This document shows positions 1 to 6,257 of a DNA stretch of 12,465 bases, one piece after another. The stretch is from NCBI GenBank assembly GCA_030691225.1, contig JAUYES010000197.1:1-12465 (forward strand), written 5' to 3'. Made by a program: the position numbers and the translations under genes. The notes beneath the pieces are model-generated. The model saw only the letters and a program-made list of their open reading frames with translations. It did no database searches and was not told the origin of the DNA. Origin of the DNA: Holophaga sp. GTDB lineage: Bacteria > Acidobacteriota > Holophagae > Holophagales > Holophagaceae. Within the stretch, counting starts at the first letter, position 1, and every line of letters begins with the position of its first letter.

Positions 1-303
1 GGGTTGATGAACATTGAGATCATCGTGGAACTCGCCAACATCGGCACTCTCTTCGCTTTCGCCATTGTCTGTGCGGCCGTGATGATCCTTCGCGTCAAGC
101 GACCCGAAGCCCTCCGTCGATTCCGAACACCCTGGGTCTGGTTTGTGGGCCTCGCCGGCATCTTCGCCTGCATCTGGCTGGCGGCGGGCCTCGGCCTAAG
201 CACCTGGATCCGTTTCTTTATCTGGCTGCTACTCGGCTTGGTGGTCTATTTCCTCTACGGCTACTGGAATAGCATCCTTCACGACAAAAGCGAGAAGGCA
301 TAG
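1..303 (+). CDS. APC-family amino-acid permease, C-terminal fragment (5' truncated by window edge)
   Basis: The reading frame is open from base 1 and ends at TAG 301-303, so this is the last ~100 residues of a longer gene. It would be an inner-membrane amino-acid (possibly cationic amino-acid) transporter. Three hydrophobic stretches are visible: around residues 11-30 (NIGTLFAFAIVCAAVMIL), 45-62 and 70-88. A short basic loop containing RRFRTPWVW separates the first two. The RxFRTPW loop followed by a WIRFxIWLxxGLxxYFLYGYxxS ending is the usual C-terminus of YfnA/CAT-like members of the APC superfamily. A TTG or ATG near the edge could look like a start, but the family is about 450-500 residues long, so these are internal codons. 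Substrate cannot be told from this fragment. ribE starts 9 bases after the stop, so cotranscription is likely. Confidence 0.85.
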   Translation, partial: GLMNIEIIVELANIGTLFAFAIVCAAVMILRVKRPEALRRFRTPWVWFVGLAGIFACIWLAAGLGLSTWIRFFIWLLLGLVVYFLYGYWNSILHDKSEKA

Positions 304-312
304 GCTAAGAGC

Positions 313-945
313 ATGTTTACTGGCTTGATTCGTCACCTCGGCACCCTCGAAGCGCACTCGCCCCGGCAGGGCGGTGCTCGGCTGCGCATCGGCGCACTTC
401 CCCACTTGCTGGAACGGGCTGAACAAGGCGCCAGCATCTGCGTGAACGGTGCCTGTTTAACCGCAGTTGCGCGCGATGGTCGTTCCTTCGAGGCCGATCT
501 TTCCGAGGAAACACTTCTAAGAACAACGTTCAGCCATCTTCCTATCGGTGCAATGCTGCACCTCGAACCCTCCTTACGAGTAGGTGATCCCTTGGATGGC
601 CACCTCGTTTCGGGCCACGTGGATGGCGTGGGACGTCTCCTGGAGCGTACCGAAGGCGAGGGCATCTGGCGCTTCTCCATGCCCGTAGAACTGGCCCCGA
701 TGTGTGCAGCGAAGGGCTCCATCACCGTGGATGGTATTTCCCTCACGGTGGTGGATTGTGGCCGCGAGGGATTTTCCGTGGCTCTGATCCCGGAAACCGT
801 TTCCCATACGCGCTTGGCCGCCATGCGCCCCGGCGCACAGGTCAACCTGGAAGCCGATCCGATCGGACGTTTCGTAGCCCGCGCCCTGGCCTTACGTCAA
901 GGAGACGCGACATTGTCCCGGTTCGCCCAGGATGGCTGGCAGTAG
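313..945 (+). CDS. ribE: Riboflavin synthase (alpha chain)
   Basis: Catalyses dismutation of two 6,7-dimethyl-8-ribityllumazines to riboflavin, the last step of riboflavin synthesis, in the cytosol. The 210-residue length is normal. It has the expected two tandem lumazine-binding barrels (about 1-95 and 96-190), each opening with its signature: MFTGLI at the N-terminus and GHLVSGHVDGVG at 96-107. Residues matching the catalytic set of the E. coli enzyme are visible: Cys48 (VNGACLTAV), His102 (SGHVDG), Ser143 (DGISLTVVD) and Asp182 (EADPIGRFVAR). The Shine-Dalgarno sequence is weak (AAGAG very close to the ATG), so translation may depend on the permease gene that ends 9 bases upstream. No other rib genes lie in the window. 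Confidence 0.96.
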   Translation: MFTGLIRHLGTLEAHSPRQGGARLRIGALPHLLERAEQGASICVNGACLTAVARDGRSFEADLSEETLLRTTFSHLPIGAMLHLEPSLRVGDPLDGHLVSGHVDGVGRLLERTEGEGIWRFSMPVELAPMCAAKGSITVDGISLTVVDCGREGFSVALIPETVSHTRLAAMRPGAQVNLEADPIGRFVARALALRQGDATLSRFAQDGWQ

Positions 946-954
946 ACTCTCCCC

Positions 955-1488
955 ATGCAGAAGCCTGAAATCCCGAAAGAAATCGCCCCCGACCTGGTGG
1001 ATCGCCTTCGATCCCGGTTTGGTGATTTTCCGGTGATCCAGGGCTGGGGCCTGGAAATCATGGCAATGGCCCCAGGCCAAGCCACCGTAAACGTTCAGGC
1101 CACACCGCGCACCACCAATCCAAATGGCGTCACCAATGGCGGCATTCTAGCCTCCTTGGCCGATATGGCGAGTGCCCTGGCCCTTTCCACCGCCTTTGAT
1201 GGCGCCATGCCCTTCGCCACGTCGGATCTGAGCATTCGCTACCTTGAACCTGCCCAAGGACCCGTGGAGGCCAAAGCCGCGGTGATTCGATTATCCAATC
1301 GCAGTGCCATCATTTCCTGTGAACTGCGCGCCCAAGGAGAGATGGTTGCTCTCTGCACCAGCCATTTCGCCATCAAGCTAAAGCCGCAGGCCGGTGATGT
1401 GCTCCTGGCCATGGGTGATCACAGCACCCTGAATGCTCTGGTGAAAGTAGCGCGCGGCGAAAGCCGTCTGGCTTCCGGTATTACTTAG
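955..1488 (+). CDS. PaaI/YbgC-type hotdog-fold acyl-CoA thioesterase
   Basis: Probable cytosolic acyl-CoA or aryl-CoA thioesterase of the PaaI (4HBT) superfamily; the substrate is unknown. The hotdog signature lies at residues 55-78: N55-PNG-VTNGG(61-63)-ILASLAD(70)-MASALA, matching the family pattern NxxGxxHGGxxxxLAD. The usual His of HGG is Asn61 here. Asp70 sits on the central helix where PaaI and ACOT13 have the catalytic acid. The next strand ([13 protein letters not shown], 88-100) and the final strands ([11 protein letters not shown]) fit the fold. At 177 residues it is longer than a minimal 140-residue PaaI, with a short helical tail after residue 145. It starts 9 bases after ribE with no clear SD, suggesting coupling to ribE. 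Its last 8 bases overlap the convergent histidine kinase gene. Confidence 0.85.
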   Translation: MQKPEIPKEIAPDLVDRLRSRFGDFPVIQGWGLEIMAMAPGQATVNVQATPRTTNPNGVTNGGILASLADMASALALSTAFDGAMPFATSDLSIRYLEPAQGPVEAKAAVIRLSNRSAIISCELRAQGEMVALCTSHFAIKLKPQAGDVLLAMGDHSTLNALVKVARGESRLASGIT

Positions 1489-2845
1489 TGCTGAGCGGTA
1501 AAGCAAAGGTGAAGGTCGAGCCTTTTCCTGGCTCACTTTCCACCCAGATGCGCCCGCCGTGGGCCTCGACAATCCGCTTGGAAATAGCCAAGCCCAGCCC
1601 TGTACTGCTTTCATTGGCGGTGGGCCGCACGCTGATTCGGCCATATTCCGTGAAGACTTTCGAAAGCTCCTCTTTTGGAATGCCTTGCCCTTGATCCACC
1701 ACAGAGACTTGGATCTCCCCCTGATCCGCTCTCATGCCTATCGTGATCACCGTACCTTCCTTGCTGAATTTGATGGCGTTGGTGACCAAGTTGTTCAGCA
1801 CTTGGTGGATGCGCTGCGAGTCCATAAAGATCTGGGGCAATTCCGCCGGAATATCGAACCGTACTTCCTGGTGTTTCCCCTTGGCCAGCAGGACGCTCTC
1901 GTCTCTGATTTCCTCCAGGAAGGCGCCGACGGAGACGCTCTTAAGCCTCAAATCCAAGTTGCCCGATTCAATGGAACTCACATCCAGCAGATCGTTCACC
2001 ATGTTGAGCATGGCTTCGGATGAGCCCTGGATAGTCCGCAGAACTCGCTGATGGGCTGGAGCCAAGGAACCTACCACACCGCCGACGAGCATATCCAGAT
2101 ATCCCTGAATCACAGTGATGGGGTGCCGAAGATCGTGAACGGCCATACCCAGAAAACGATTCTTCAATTGATTCAGATCCAGGAGTTGCTGGTAGAGCTT
2201 GCTCTTTTCCAGGATCATCGCCAATTGCCCAGCGATCTGCGTGAACAGTGCCACATGCAAATCCGCATAGGTGCCCAACCGGGTGCTGGAGAAAAACATA
2301 AATCCGACCGGTTTCCCAACCGCCAGCAGTGGGCAAGTCAAACTGGAGCGCATGCCCTCTTCCACGATCAGCCGTGTAGGTTCCGAGTTGGGATGCGCCC
2401 GCAAGTGGGCTTCGAGATCGTTGAGAATGCGAGGCCGCCCGGTCTCCAGAATGCTCAGCAGACTGCTGCCCTCCATCCTCGCGGAATAGCCTGAGGGGAT
2501 TTTCGGTGACCCCGACTCGGTGTGGGCCCACCGAGCCCGCAAGACGCGCCCGTCCTCCTCCAGCAGCGCAAAACCGATGCGATCGTAGGGCAGGATCGCG
2601 CGGAAGGAGGTGTACACCTTTTCCAGCACCTCCTCCAACAGAATCCCCGCATTGATCTGCTCCGTCACCTGGGCCAACGAGGAAACCTCCTCAAATTTCC
2701 GCTCCAGCGTCTTGCCCAATTCAAGGAGCGCCTGCCCCAGTTCGCCCACCTCATCGGCGCCATCCACGGGAATGAGCACCCGGAACCGCCCCCGAGCCAT
2801 GGCTCGCGCCGCATCACGATAGTGAATGATCCGGTGATCAACCAT
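1481..2845 (-). CDS. Soluble HAMP-GAF-HisKA-HATPase sensor histidine kinase
   Basis: Two-component sensor kinase of 454 residues. Order of domains: a HAMP-like helical segment (about 8-55, with the [15 protein letters not shown] core), a GAF domain (about 60-212), a HisKA dimerisation domain (about 225-292) whose phospho-acceptor is His237 in [10 protein letters not shown], and a HATPase_c domain (about 340-452). The last carries the N box ([11 protein letters not shown], Asn356), G1 box (DQGQGIP, 384-390) and G2 box ([12 protein letters not shown], 414-425). There is no transmembrane segment, and an in-frame stop lies upstream of the ATG, so the protein is probably cytosolic; the GAF domain is the likely sensor. 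A good SD (GGGAGG) sits 7 bases before the ATG. No response regulator is adjacent, so it is an orphan kinase with unknown signal and partner. The gene starts 44 bases beyond the sod terminator hairpin, and its stop overlaps the thioesterase gene by 8 bases. Confidence 0.93.
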   Translation of the reverse strand: MVDHRIIHYRDAARAMARGRFRVLIPVDGADEVGELGQALLELGKTLERKFEEVSSLAQVTEQINAGILLEEVLEKVYTSFRAILPYDRIGFALLEEDGRVLRARWAHTESGSPKIPSGYSARMEGSSLLSILETGRPRILNDLEAHLRAHPNSEPTRLIVEEGMRSSLTCPLLAVGKPVGFMFFSSTRLGTYADLHVALFTQIAGQLAMILEKSKLYQQLLDLNQLKNRFLGMAVHDLRHPITVIQGYLDMLVGGVVGSLAPAHQRVLRTIQGSSEAMLNMVNDLLDVSSIESGNLDLRLKSVSVGAFLEEIRDESVLLAKGKHQEVRFDIPAELPQIFMDSQRIHQVLNNLVTNAIKFSKEGTVITIGMRADQGEIQVSVVDQGQGIPKEELSKVFTEYGRISVRPTANESSTGLGLAISKRIVEAHGGRIWVESEPGKGSTFTFALPLSTK

Positions 2846-2889
2846 GGTCGCCCTCCCGATCTTGTATCGAGTGAAACCCTCTTTTACCT

Positions 2890-2927
2890 AAACAACAAGA
2901 GGGCCCAATCGGGCCCTCTTGTTGTTT
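2890..2927 (-). terminator. Intrinsic terminator after sod (bidirectional hairpin)
   Basis: Perfect 17-bp inverted repeat, arms 2890-2906 and 2911-2927, with a 4-base loop (AATC on the + strand). The stem base is A/T-rich (AACAAC...GTTGTT), so U-rich RNA is made in either direction. It begins 13 bases after the sod stop codon. The start of the histidine kinase gene follows 44 bases further on the same strand, so the hairpin separates the two genes. Confidence 0.85.
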
Positions 2928-2939
2928 TGCAGGAACCAC

Positions 2940-3521
2940 TTACTTTGCCGCAAAACGCTTGCTGGCCTCACTCCACTTGATGTTTTCGAGGAAAGCGTTC
3001 ACATAATCAGGGCGCTTGATGCCGTAATCGACCATGAAGGCATGCTCCCAGCTATCCAGCACCACCAGAATGTCCTGCTCGATGGGCACACCCAGGTGAT
3101 GTTCGGAGAAGAAGTAGGTGTGCAGCTTGTTATCGCGACGGTTGCGGGTGAGGATTGCCCATCCGGGACCGCAGAGAGCCGCAGCCTTCAGATCAGCGAC
3201 CACCTTATCCTTGCCCCCGGCAGCTTCCAGAGCCTTGCCGAGCTCAGCGCTGATTTCGGCATCGGCACCGAGATTTTCGAAATAGAGTTCATGCAGGAAG
3301 GAGCCATTGAAGGCCACGGCCTCCCGGCGCTGGAGCTCGCTATATTCAATGAACGAGTAATTGGGCTTGGTATTGTCCATGCCCGTAAGCTTCTCTTCGA
3401 TCTCGTTGAGCTTGGCGATGTAGCCCTTGTACAGCGTGAAGTGCTGGTCCAACTGGCTATCGGAAAGCCCCTTCAGGTTGCCGCCCTTCAGGTGGTCGTA
3501 GTTTTTCGCATCGTAGGCCAT
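2940..3521 (-). CDS. Superoxide dismutase, Fe/Mn type (divergent subfamily)
   Basis: Dismutates superoxide to peroxide and oxygen in the cytosol (no signal peptide; 193 residues, normal length). The four metal ligands of the Fe/Mn SOD family are visible: His27 (LDQHFTLYKGY), His77 (FNGSFLHELYF), Asp156 and His160 (LDSWEHAFMVDYG). It differs from the E. coli-type enzymes. The N-terminal helix has QHFTLYKGYI instead of YHYGKHHxxYV, and a His pair (SEHHLGVP, 141-142) lies where many MnSODs carry the solvent-binding Gln. That places it in a less-studied branch, and metal preference (Fe, Mn or both) cannot be decided by reading. The SD AGGAG lies 5 bases before the ATG. It is followed by a strong intrinsic terminator and is likely monocistronic. 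Gene symbol left blank because sodA/sodB assignment depends on the metal. Confidence 0.93.
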   Translation of the reverse strand: MAYDAKNYDHLKGGNLKGLSDSQLDQHFTLYKGYIAKLNEIEEKLTGMDNTKPNYSFIEYSELQRREAVAFNGSFLHELYFENLGADAEISAELGKALEAAGGKDKVVADLKAAALCGPGWAILTRNRRDNKLHTYFFSEHHLGVPIEQDILVVLDSWEHAFMVDYGIKRPDYVNAFLENIKWSEASKRFAAK

Positions 3522-3611
3522 GGATTCTCCTGGGAAGTGGGTGGGAGGTTGGATCGAAGTCTACCCCCGCAGTCAGGTAATGGGATGCATCCAGTCCAAG
3601 TTCTGTTCACT

Positions 3612-3653
3612 CTCAAGAAAGAAGCCCCACAACCGTGGGGCTTCTTTCTTGAG
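3612..3653 (-). terminator. Intrinsic terminator after the prolyl oligopeptidase gene (bidirectional)
   Basis: Perfect 19-bp inverted repeat, arms 3612-3630 and 3635-3653, with a 4-base loop (AACC). The G/C-rich tip (GCCCCAC/GTGGGGC) is followed by an A/T-rich lower stem (AAGAAAG/CTTTCTT) that supplies pyrimidine tracts in both directions. It starts one base beyond the stop codon of the peptidase gene. In the other direction it lies about 90 bases upstream of the sod start, between two genes that share a strand, so it also insulates sod. Confidence 0.85.
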
Positions 3654-3654
3654 G

Positions 3655-5763
3655 CTACTTCAGCTTCTGCCAAAGAAACCGATACGCCATGGCCCACATA
3701 TGCGCGCGCTGGCTATTGTCGGCCGCACCACCGTGGCCGCCTTCGATGTTTTCGTAGTAGCGAACATCGGCGCCCATTTCCTGCATGGCGGCCATCATCT
3801 TTCGGGCGTGGCCAGGGTGCACCCGGTCATCCCGAGTAGAAGTGGCAAAGAGCGTGGGCGGGTAGGTGGTACCGGCCTTCAGGTTGTGGTAGGGCGAGAA
3901 AGTCTTGATGAAGGCCCATTCCTCGGGCTTATCGGGGTCACCGTATTCGGCCATCCAGGAGGCCCCCGCCAGCAGGTGCGAATAACGCTGCATATCCAGC
4001 AAAGGCACTTGGCAAACGATGGCGCCAAAAAGCTGCGGGTAGAGGGTGATCATGTTACCCATCAACAGCCCACCGTTGCTGCCACCCATGGCGCCCAGGT
4101 GCTTCACAGAGGTCACCTTTCGGGTCACCAGATCCTGGGCGATGGCGGCGAAATCTTCGTAGGCGCGATGGCGATTCTGTTTCAGGGCTGCCTGGTGCCA
4201 ACGGGGGCCGTACTCACCGCCCCCGCGGATGTTGGACAGCACGTACACTCCGCCCTGGTTCAGCCAGGCCAGACCGATGCTGCCGGAGTAACTCGGGGTC
4301 ATGGATACCTCAAAGCCGCCATACCCATTGAGCAAGGTCGGGTTCGATCCATCCAGTTTCAGACCCTTGGGAGAGACCTGGAAATAGGGAACCTTTGTCC
4401 CATCCTTGCTGATCGCGAAATGCTGGGCCACTTCGAGCCCCGAAGCATCGAAGAACGCGGGCATTTCTTTCAGCTTTTCGGGCTTGCCCCCGATGCGGCC
4501 CAGATAGAGGCTCGGCGGCGTGAGGAAGTCGCTGATGTTCATCCAATAGTCGTCGGATTCCTCCGCATCCACCGCATAGGCAGAAACGGTGGAGAAGCGT
4601 GGCGCACCCTTGAATTCCGAGCGCTTCCAAGCACCCTTGGCTGGTGTCAACACGCTGAGGCGGTTCTTCACATCCTCCAGCACATTGAGAATCAGGTGAT
4701 GCCGCGTCCAGTTGAAGGAATCCAGCGAGCTTGTGGTGGTGGGTTCATAGAGCACCGTGAACTCGCGCTTGCCAGCCATGAAGGCCTCGAAGTTGGTCAC
4801 CAACAGCGCACCACCGGGGTAGGTCTTACCACCCACGGTCCAGGGGGTACGGAGCTGCACCGTCATCCATTCCCGAAAGGGCTGGGCGCTGGCATCCAGG
4901 GGCACTTCGATTTTCTGGAGTTTTCCGTCCTTGCCCAGCAAGAACAATTCGTTCTGATAGAAGGCGGGCGTGCGGGAAACGTAATGGCGCTCGAAGCCTT
5001 TGGTGTCGTCGTAGAAAGCCCCGATCGACATGTCGGTGTCCTTGCCTTCATACACCGTGACGGCCTGGGCGAGAGGGGTCCCCCGCTTCCAACGCTTGAC
5101 GATGCGGGTGTAGCCCGAGGTGGTCATGGAGCCGGGGCCAAAATCCGTGGCCACGTACACCGTGTCCTTATCGATCCAGGAGAGGCTGCCCTTGGCTTCG
5201 GGAATCTGGAAGCCGTCCTTCACGAAGGTGCGGGTGATCATGTCGAATTCCCGGGTCACCGAGGCATCGGCCCCACCGCGTGAAAGGTTCACCAGCACGT
5301 GCCGATAGCCGCCCGCTTTCAGGATCTGAGCGCCATGCCAAACCCAGTTCTCTTTCTCGGCCTTGCCCAAAGCATCCAGATCTAGCACCACCTCCCACTT
5401 GGGATCGGCCTTGCGGTACTCCTCCAGGGAAGTGCGCCGCCACAGCCCCCGAGGATTCTTGGCATCCTGCCAGAAGTTGTAGAAATGAGTCCCCTGCTTG
5501 TAGACCCCCGGAATGCGCTCCTTGGAGTCATAGATCTTCAGAAGATCCGCCTTGAGCTTCAAAAAGGCAGGCGTTTCGGTCAATTCCTTGCCGGATCCCA
5601 CGTTCCGGGCCTTGACCCATTCCATGGCCTTTTCGCCGCTTACCTCTTCCAACCAGAGGCGAGAATCCTCAGAGGCGGCAGGGGGTGCAGGCTTGGCTTC
5701 TTGGGCGGTCATGCTCCAGCCTAGCGCGAGGCCGAGTGCAAGCGGGATCCAGGGACGTCGCAT
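3655..5763 (-). CDS. Secreted prolyl oligopeptidase (peptidase family S9A)
   Basis: Serine peptidase that cleaves after proline in short peptides, probably in the periplasm. The frame is open to 5829, but the ATG at 5763 is preferred. It has an excellent SD (AAGGAG, 7 bases upstream) and begins a typical Sec signal (MRRPWIPLALGLALGWSMTA, then QEAKPAPPAA), whereas the upstream codons have no SD. The mature chain starts with the S9A N-terminal segment (SRLWLEEVSGEKAMEWVKARN). A seven-bladed propeller (about 60-400) follows, then the alpha/beta hydrolase domain. With numbering from the chosen start, the catalytic triad is Ser562 (MGGSNGGLLMG), Asp645 (STRDDRVHP) and His677 (EGGHGGAAD). The length of 702 residues is normal for S9A with a leader. 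It diverges from the his leader region and is closed by its own terminator. Confidence 0.93.
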   Translation of the reverse strand: MRRPWIPLALGLALGWSMTAQEAKPAPPAASEDSRLWLEEVSGEKAMEWVKARNVGSGKELTETPAFLKLKADLLKIYDSKERIPGVYKQGTHFYNFWQDAKNPRGLWRRTSLEEYRKADPKWEVVLDLDALGKAEKENWVWHGAQILKAGGYRHVLVNLSRGGADASVTREFDMITRTFVKDGFQIPEAKGSLSWIDKDTVYVATDFGPGSMTTSGYTRIVKRWKRGTPLAQAVTVYEGKDTDMSIGAFYDDTKGFERHYVSRTPAFYQNELFLLGKDGKLQKIEVPLDASAQPFREWMTVQLRTPWTVGGKTYPGGALLVTNFEAFMAGKREFTVLYEPTTTSSLDSFNWTRHHLILNVLEDVKNRLSVLTPAKGAWKRSEFKGAPRFSTVSAYAVDAEESDDYWMNISDFLTPPSLYLGRIGGKPEKLKEMPAFFDASGLEVAQHFAISKDGTKVPYFQVSPKGLKLDGSNPTLLNGYGGFEVSMTPSYSGSIGLAWLNQGGVYVLSNIRGGGEYGPRWHQAALKQNRHRAYEDFAAIAQDLVTRKVTSVKHLGAMGGSNGGLLMGNMITLYPQLFGAIVCQVPLLDMQRYSHLLAGASWMAEYGDPDKPEEWAFIKTFSPYHNLKAGTTYPPTLFATSTRDDRVHPGHARKMMAAMQEMGADVRYYENIEGGHGGAADNSQRAHMWAMAYRFLWQKLK

Positions 5764-5923
5764 GTTGATCTCCTTGGGAAAGAACTGGCAATGGATGAAA
5801 GCCAAGACGATGGCCCACAAAGCCACCAATCTTGGGCATCAGAATAGCCCATACCTCTGACCACGAGGTAGGCAAACCACGCTTAAATCACGGGAATTAT
5901 TCCGCCAACCCCGCGCTGAGGAA

Positions 5924-5953
5924 TTGACAGTCCTCCGTTCCACATGGTCAACT
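5924..5953 (+). promoter_or_regulatory. Candidate sigma-70 promoter for the his operon leader
   Basis: A consensus -35 hexamer TTGACA (5924-5929) is followed after 18 bases by TCAACT (5948-5953), preceded by TG at 5945-5946 as in an extended -10. This predicts a transcript starting near 5960, just ahead of the SD of leader peptide 1 (5963-5967). The -35 is perfect but the -10 is weak (3 of 6). No better pair was seen between the divergent peptidase gene and leader 1. Confidence 0.4.
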
Positions 5954-5974
5954 CGAAAGCTCAAAGGTAATCTC

Positions 5975-6043
5975 GTGATCCTCGCCTCCCGCCATCATGC
6001 CAGCCACCATGTCGCCCATCGGGTGACGGGAGCTGCTTTCTAG
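5975..6043 (+). CDS. His leader peptide 1 (22 aa, five His)
   Basis: Short open frame starting GTG at 5975 and ending TAG at 6041-6043, with AAAGG (5963-5967) 7 bases upstream as SD. The peptide contains RHHASHHVAHR: five His codons (CAT CAT, CAC CAT, CAT) within nine residues. It lies upstream of hisG and directly ahead of a strong intrinsic terminator. The 3' end of the frame overlaps a possible antiterminator arm. This is the layout of a ribosome-mediated attenuator, in which scarcity of charged His-tRNA stalls the ribosome on the His codons. The frame stays open further 5' without an ATG, so the exact start is not certain. Function is inferred from codon content and position; no homology to E. 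coli hisL is visible. Confidence 0.65.
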   Translation: MILASRHHASHHVAHRVTGAAF

Positions 6044-6070
6044 TCGAATCCATTCTTCGAACGAAGCCCC
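6028..6070 (+). promoter_or_regulatory. Candidate antiterminator of his attenuator 1
   Basis: Complementary blocks that compete with terminator 1: TCGAA (6044-6048) with TTCGA (6056-6060) around a 7-base loop; GCTTT (6035-6039) with GAAGC (6063-6067, one G-U pair); and GGG (6028-6030) with CCC (6068-6070). The 3' half uses the bases that form the 5' arm of terminator 1. The 5' half lies in the last codons and stop of leader 1, so a ribosome finishing leader 1 would cover it and favour termination. The pairing was found by eye, without energy calculation. Confidence 0.45.
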
Positions 6071-6100
6071 CGGAACCCACAAGGTCCGGGGCTTTTTTTT
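6064..6100 (+). terminator. Intrinsic terminator 1 of the his leader (attenuator)
   Basis: GC-rich hairpin with arms AAGCCCCCGGAACC (6064-6077) and GGTCCGGGGCTT (6083-6094). It has a CACAA loop, two single-base bulges, and an uninterrupted run of eight T (6093-6100). It sits 20 bases after the stop of leader 1 and 19 bases before the ATG of leader 2, so transcripts must pass it before reaching the second leader. Confidence 0.85.
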
Positions 6101-6119
6101 GGTTAGCGAGAACACAACC

Positions 6120-6173
6120 ATGACCACCTTCACCTTCCACCATCACCATGCGCATCCCCCACCTCCGGGGTAG
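6120..6173 (+). CDS. hisL: His leader peptide 2 (17 aa, HHHHAH motif)
   Basis: ATG at 6120, TAG at 6171-6173; the predicted peptide is MTTFTFHHHHAHPPPPG. Four consecutive His codons (CAC CAT CAC CAT) plus one more make it a clear analogue of the enterobacterial his operon leader (MTRVQFKHHHHHHHPD in E. coli), upstream of hisG and of an intrinsic terminator. The SD is weak (AGCGAG about 9 bases upstream). The Pro codons and GGG before the stop also form one arm of the putative antiterminator, so the sequence is doubly constrained. Symbol hisL is used by functional analogy. Confidence 0.85.
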   Translation: MTTFTFHHHHAHPPPPG

Positions 6174-6210
6174 GCCAACGTCTGCGCACTGCGCGATTCC
6201 AGCCCCGAGG
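6162..6210 (+). promoter_or_regulatory. Candidate antiterminator pairing of his attenuator 2
   Basis: CCTCCGGGG (6162-6170, the last codons of leader 2) can pair with CCCCGAGG (6203-6210, the 5' arm of terminator 2), leaving one bulged C. A ribosome stalled on the His codons (6138-6149) leaves 6162-6170 free, which should block terminator formation. A ribosome that reaches the stop codon at 6171 covers that arm and frees the terminator. This is the standard logic of amino-acid biosynthetic attenuators; the pairing was found by eye. Confidence 0.6.
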
Positions 6211-6242
6211 TTCCACACGGACCCCGGGGCTTTTTCTTTTTT
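6201..6242 (+). terminator. Intrinsic terminator 2 of the his leader (attenuator)
   Basis: Hairpin arms AGCCCCGAGGTTCC (6201-6214) and GGACCCCGGGGCT (6219-6231) with loop ACAC, one mismatch and one bulge. It is followed by TTTTTCTTTTTT (6231-6242). It ends six bases before the hisG SD (AGGAG, 6248-6252), so it can only act on the his operon. It resembles terminator 1 in its AGCCCC...GGGGCTTTTT frame. Confidence 0.9.
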
Positions 6243-6257
6243 CATTCAGGAGATGAC

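Noticed and set aside
333..845. 170-aa minus-strand frame inside ribE
   Set aside because: Antisense to a confidently identified riboflavin synthase; arginine/serine/proline-rich low-complexity composition typical of shadow frames.
3520..5283. Long (587 aa) + strand frame opposite the prolyl oligopeptidase gene
   Set aside because: It is antisense to a gene with a clear catalytic triad and signal peptide, has no recognisable domain, and starts inside the sod gene; a codon-bias shadow.
5764..5829. N-terminal extension of the prolyl oligopeptidase to the first ATG
   Set aside because: No SD there, while the internal ATG at 5763 has a strong SD and begins a standard signal peptide.
6031..6100. 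T-box riboswitch or tRNA gene ahead of terminator 1 (suggested by GTCGAATCC)
   Set aside because: No T-box consensus (AGGGTGGNACCGCG) and no cloverleaf with acceptor stem or T arm. The His-codon leader explains the region better.
5948..6133. Minus-strand 61-aa frame containing GDMVAGMMAGGEDHEITFEL, which looked like a gene remnant
   Set aside because: Its Met-rich, protein-like look is the complement of the CAT-rich His leader 1 on the + strand. It runs through terminator 1 and has no SD.
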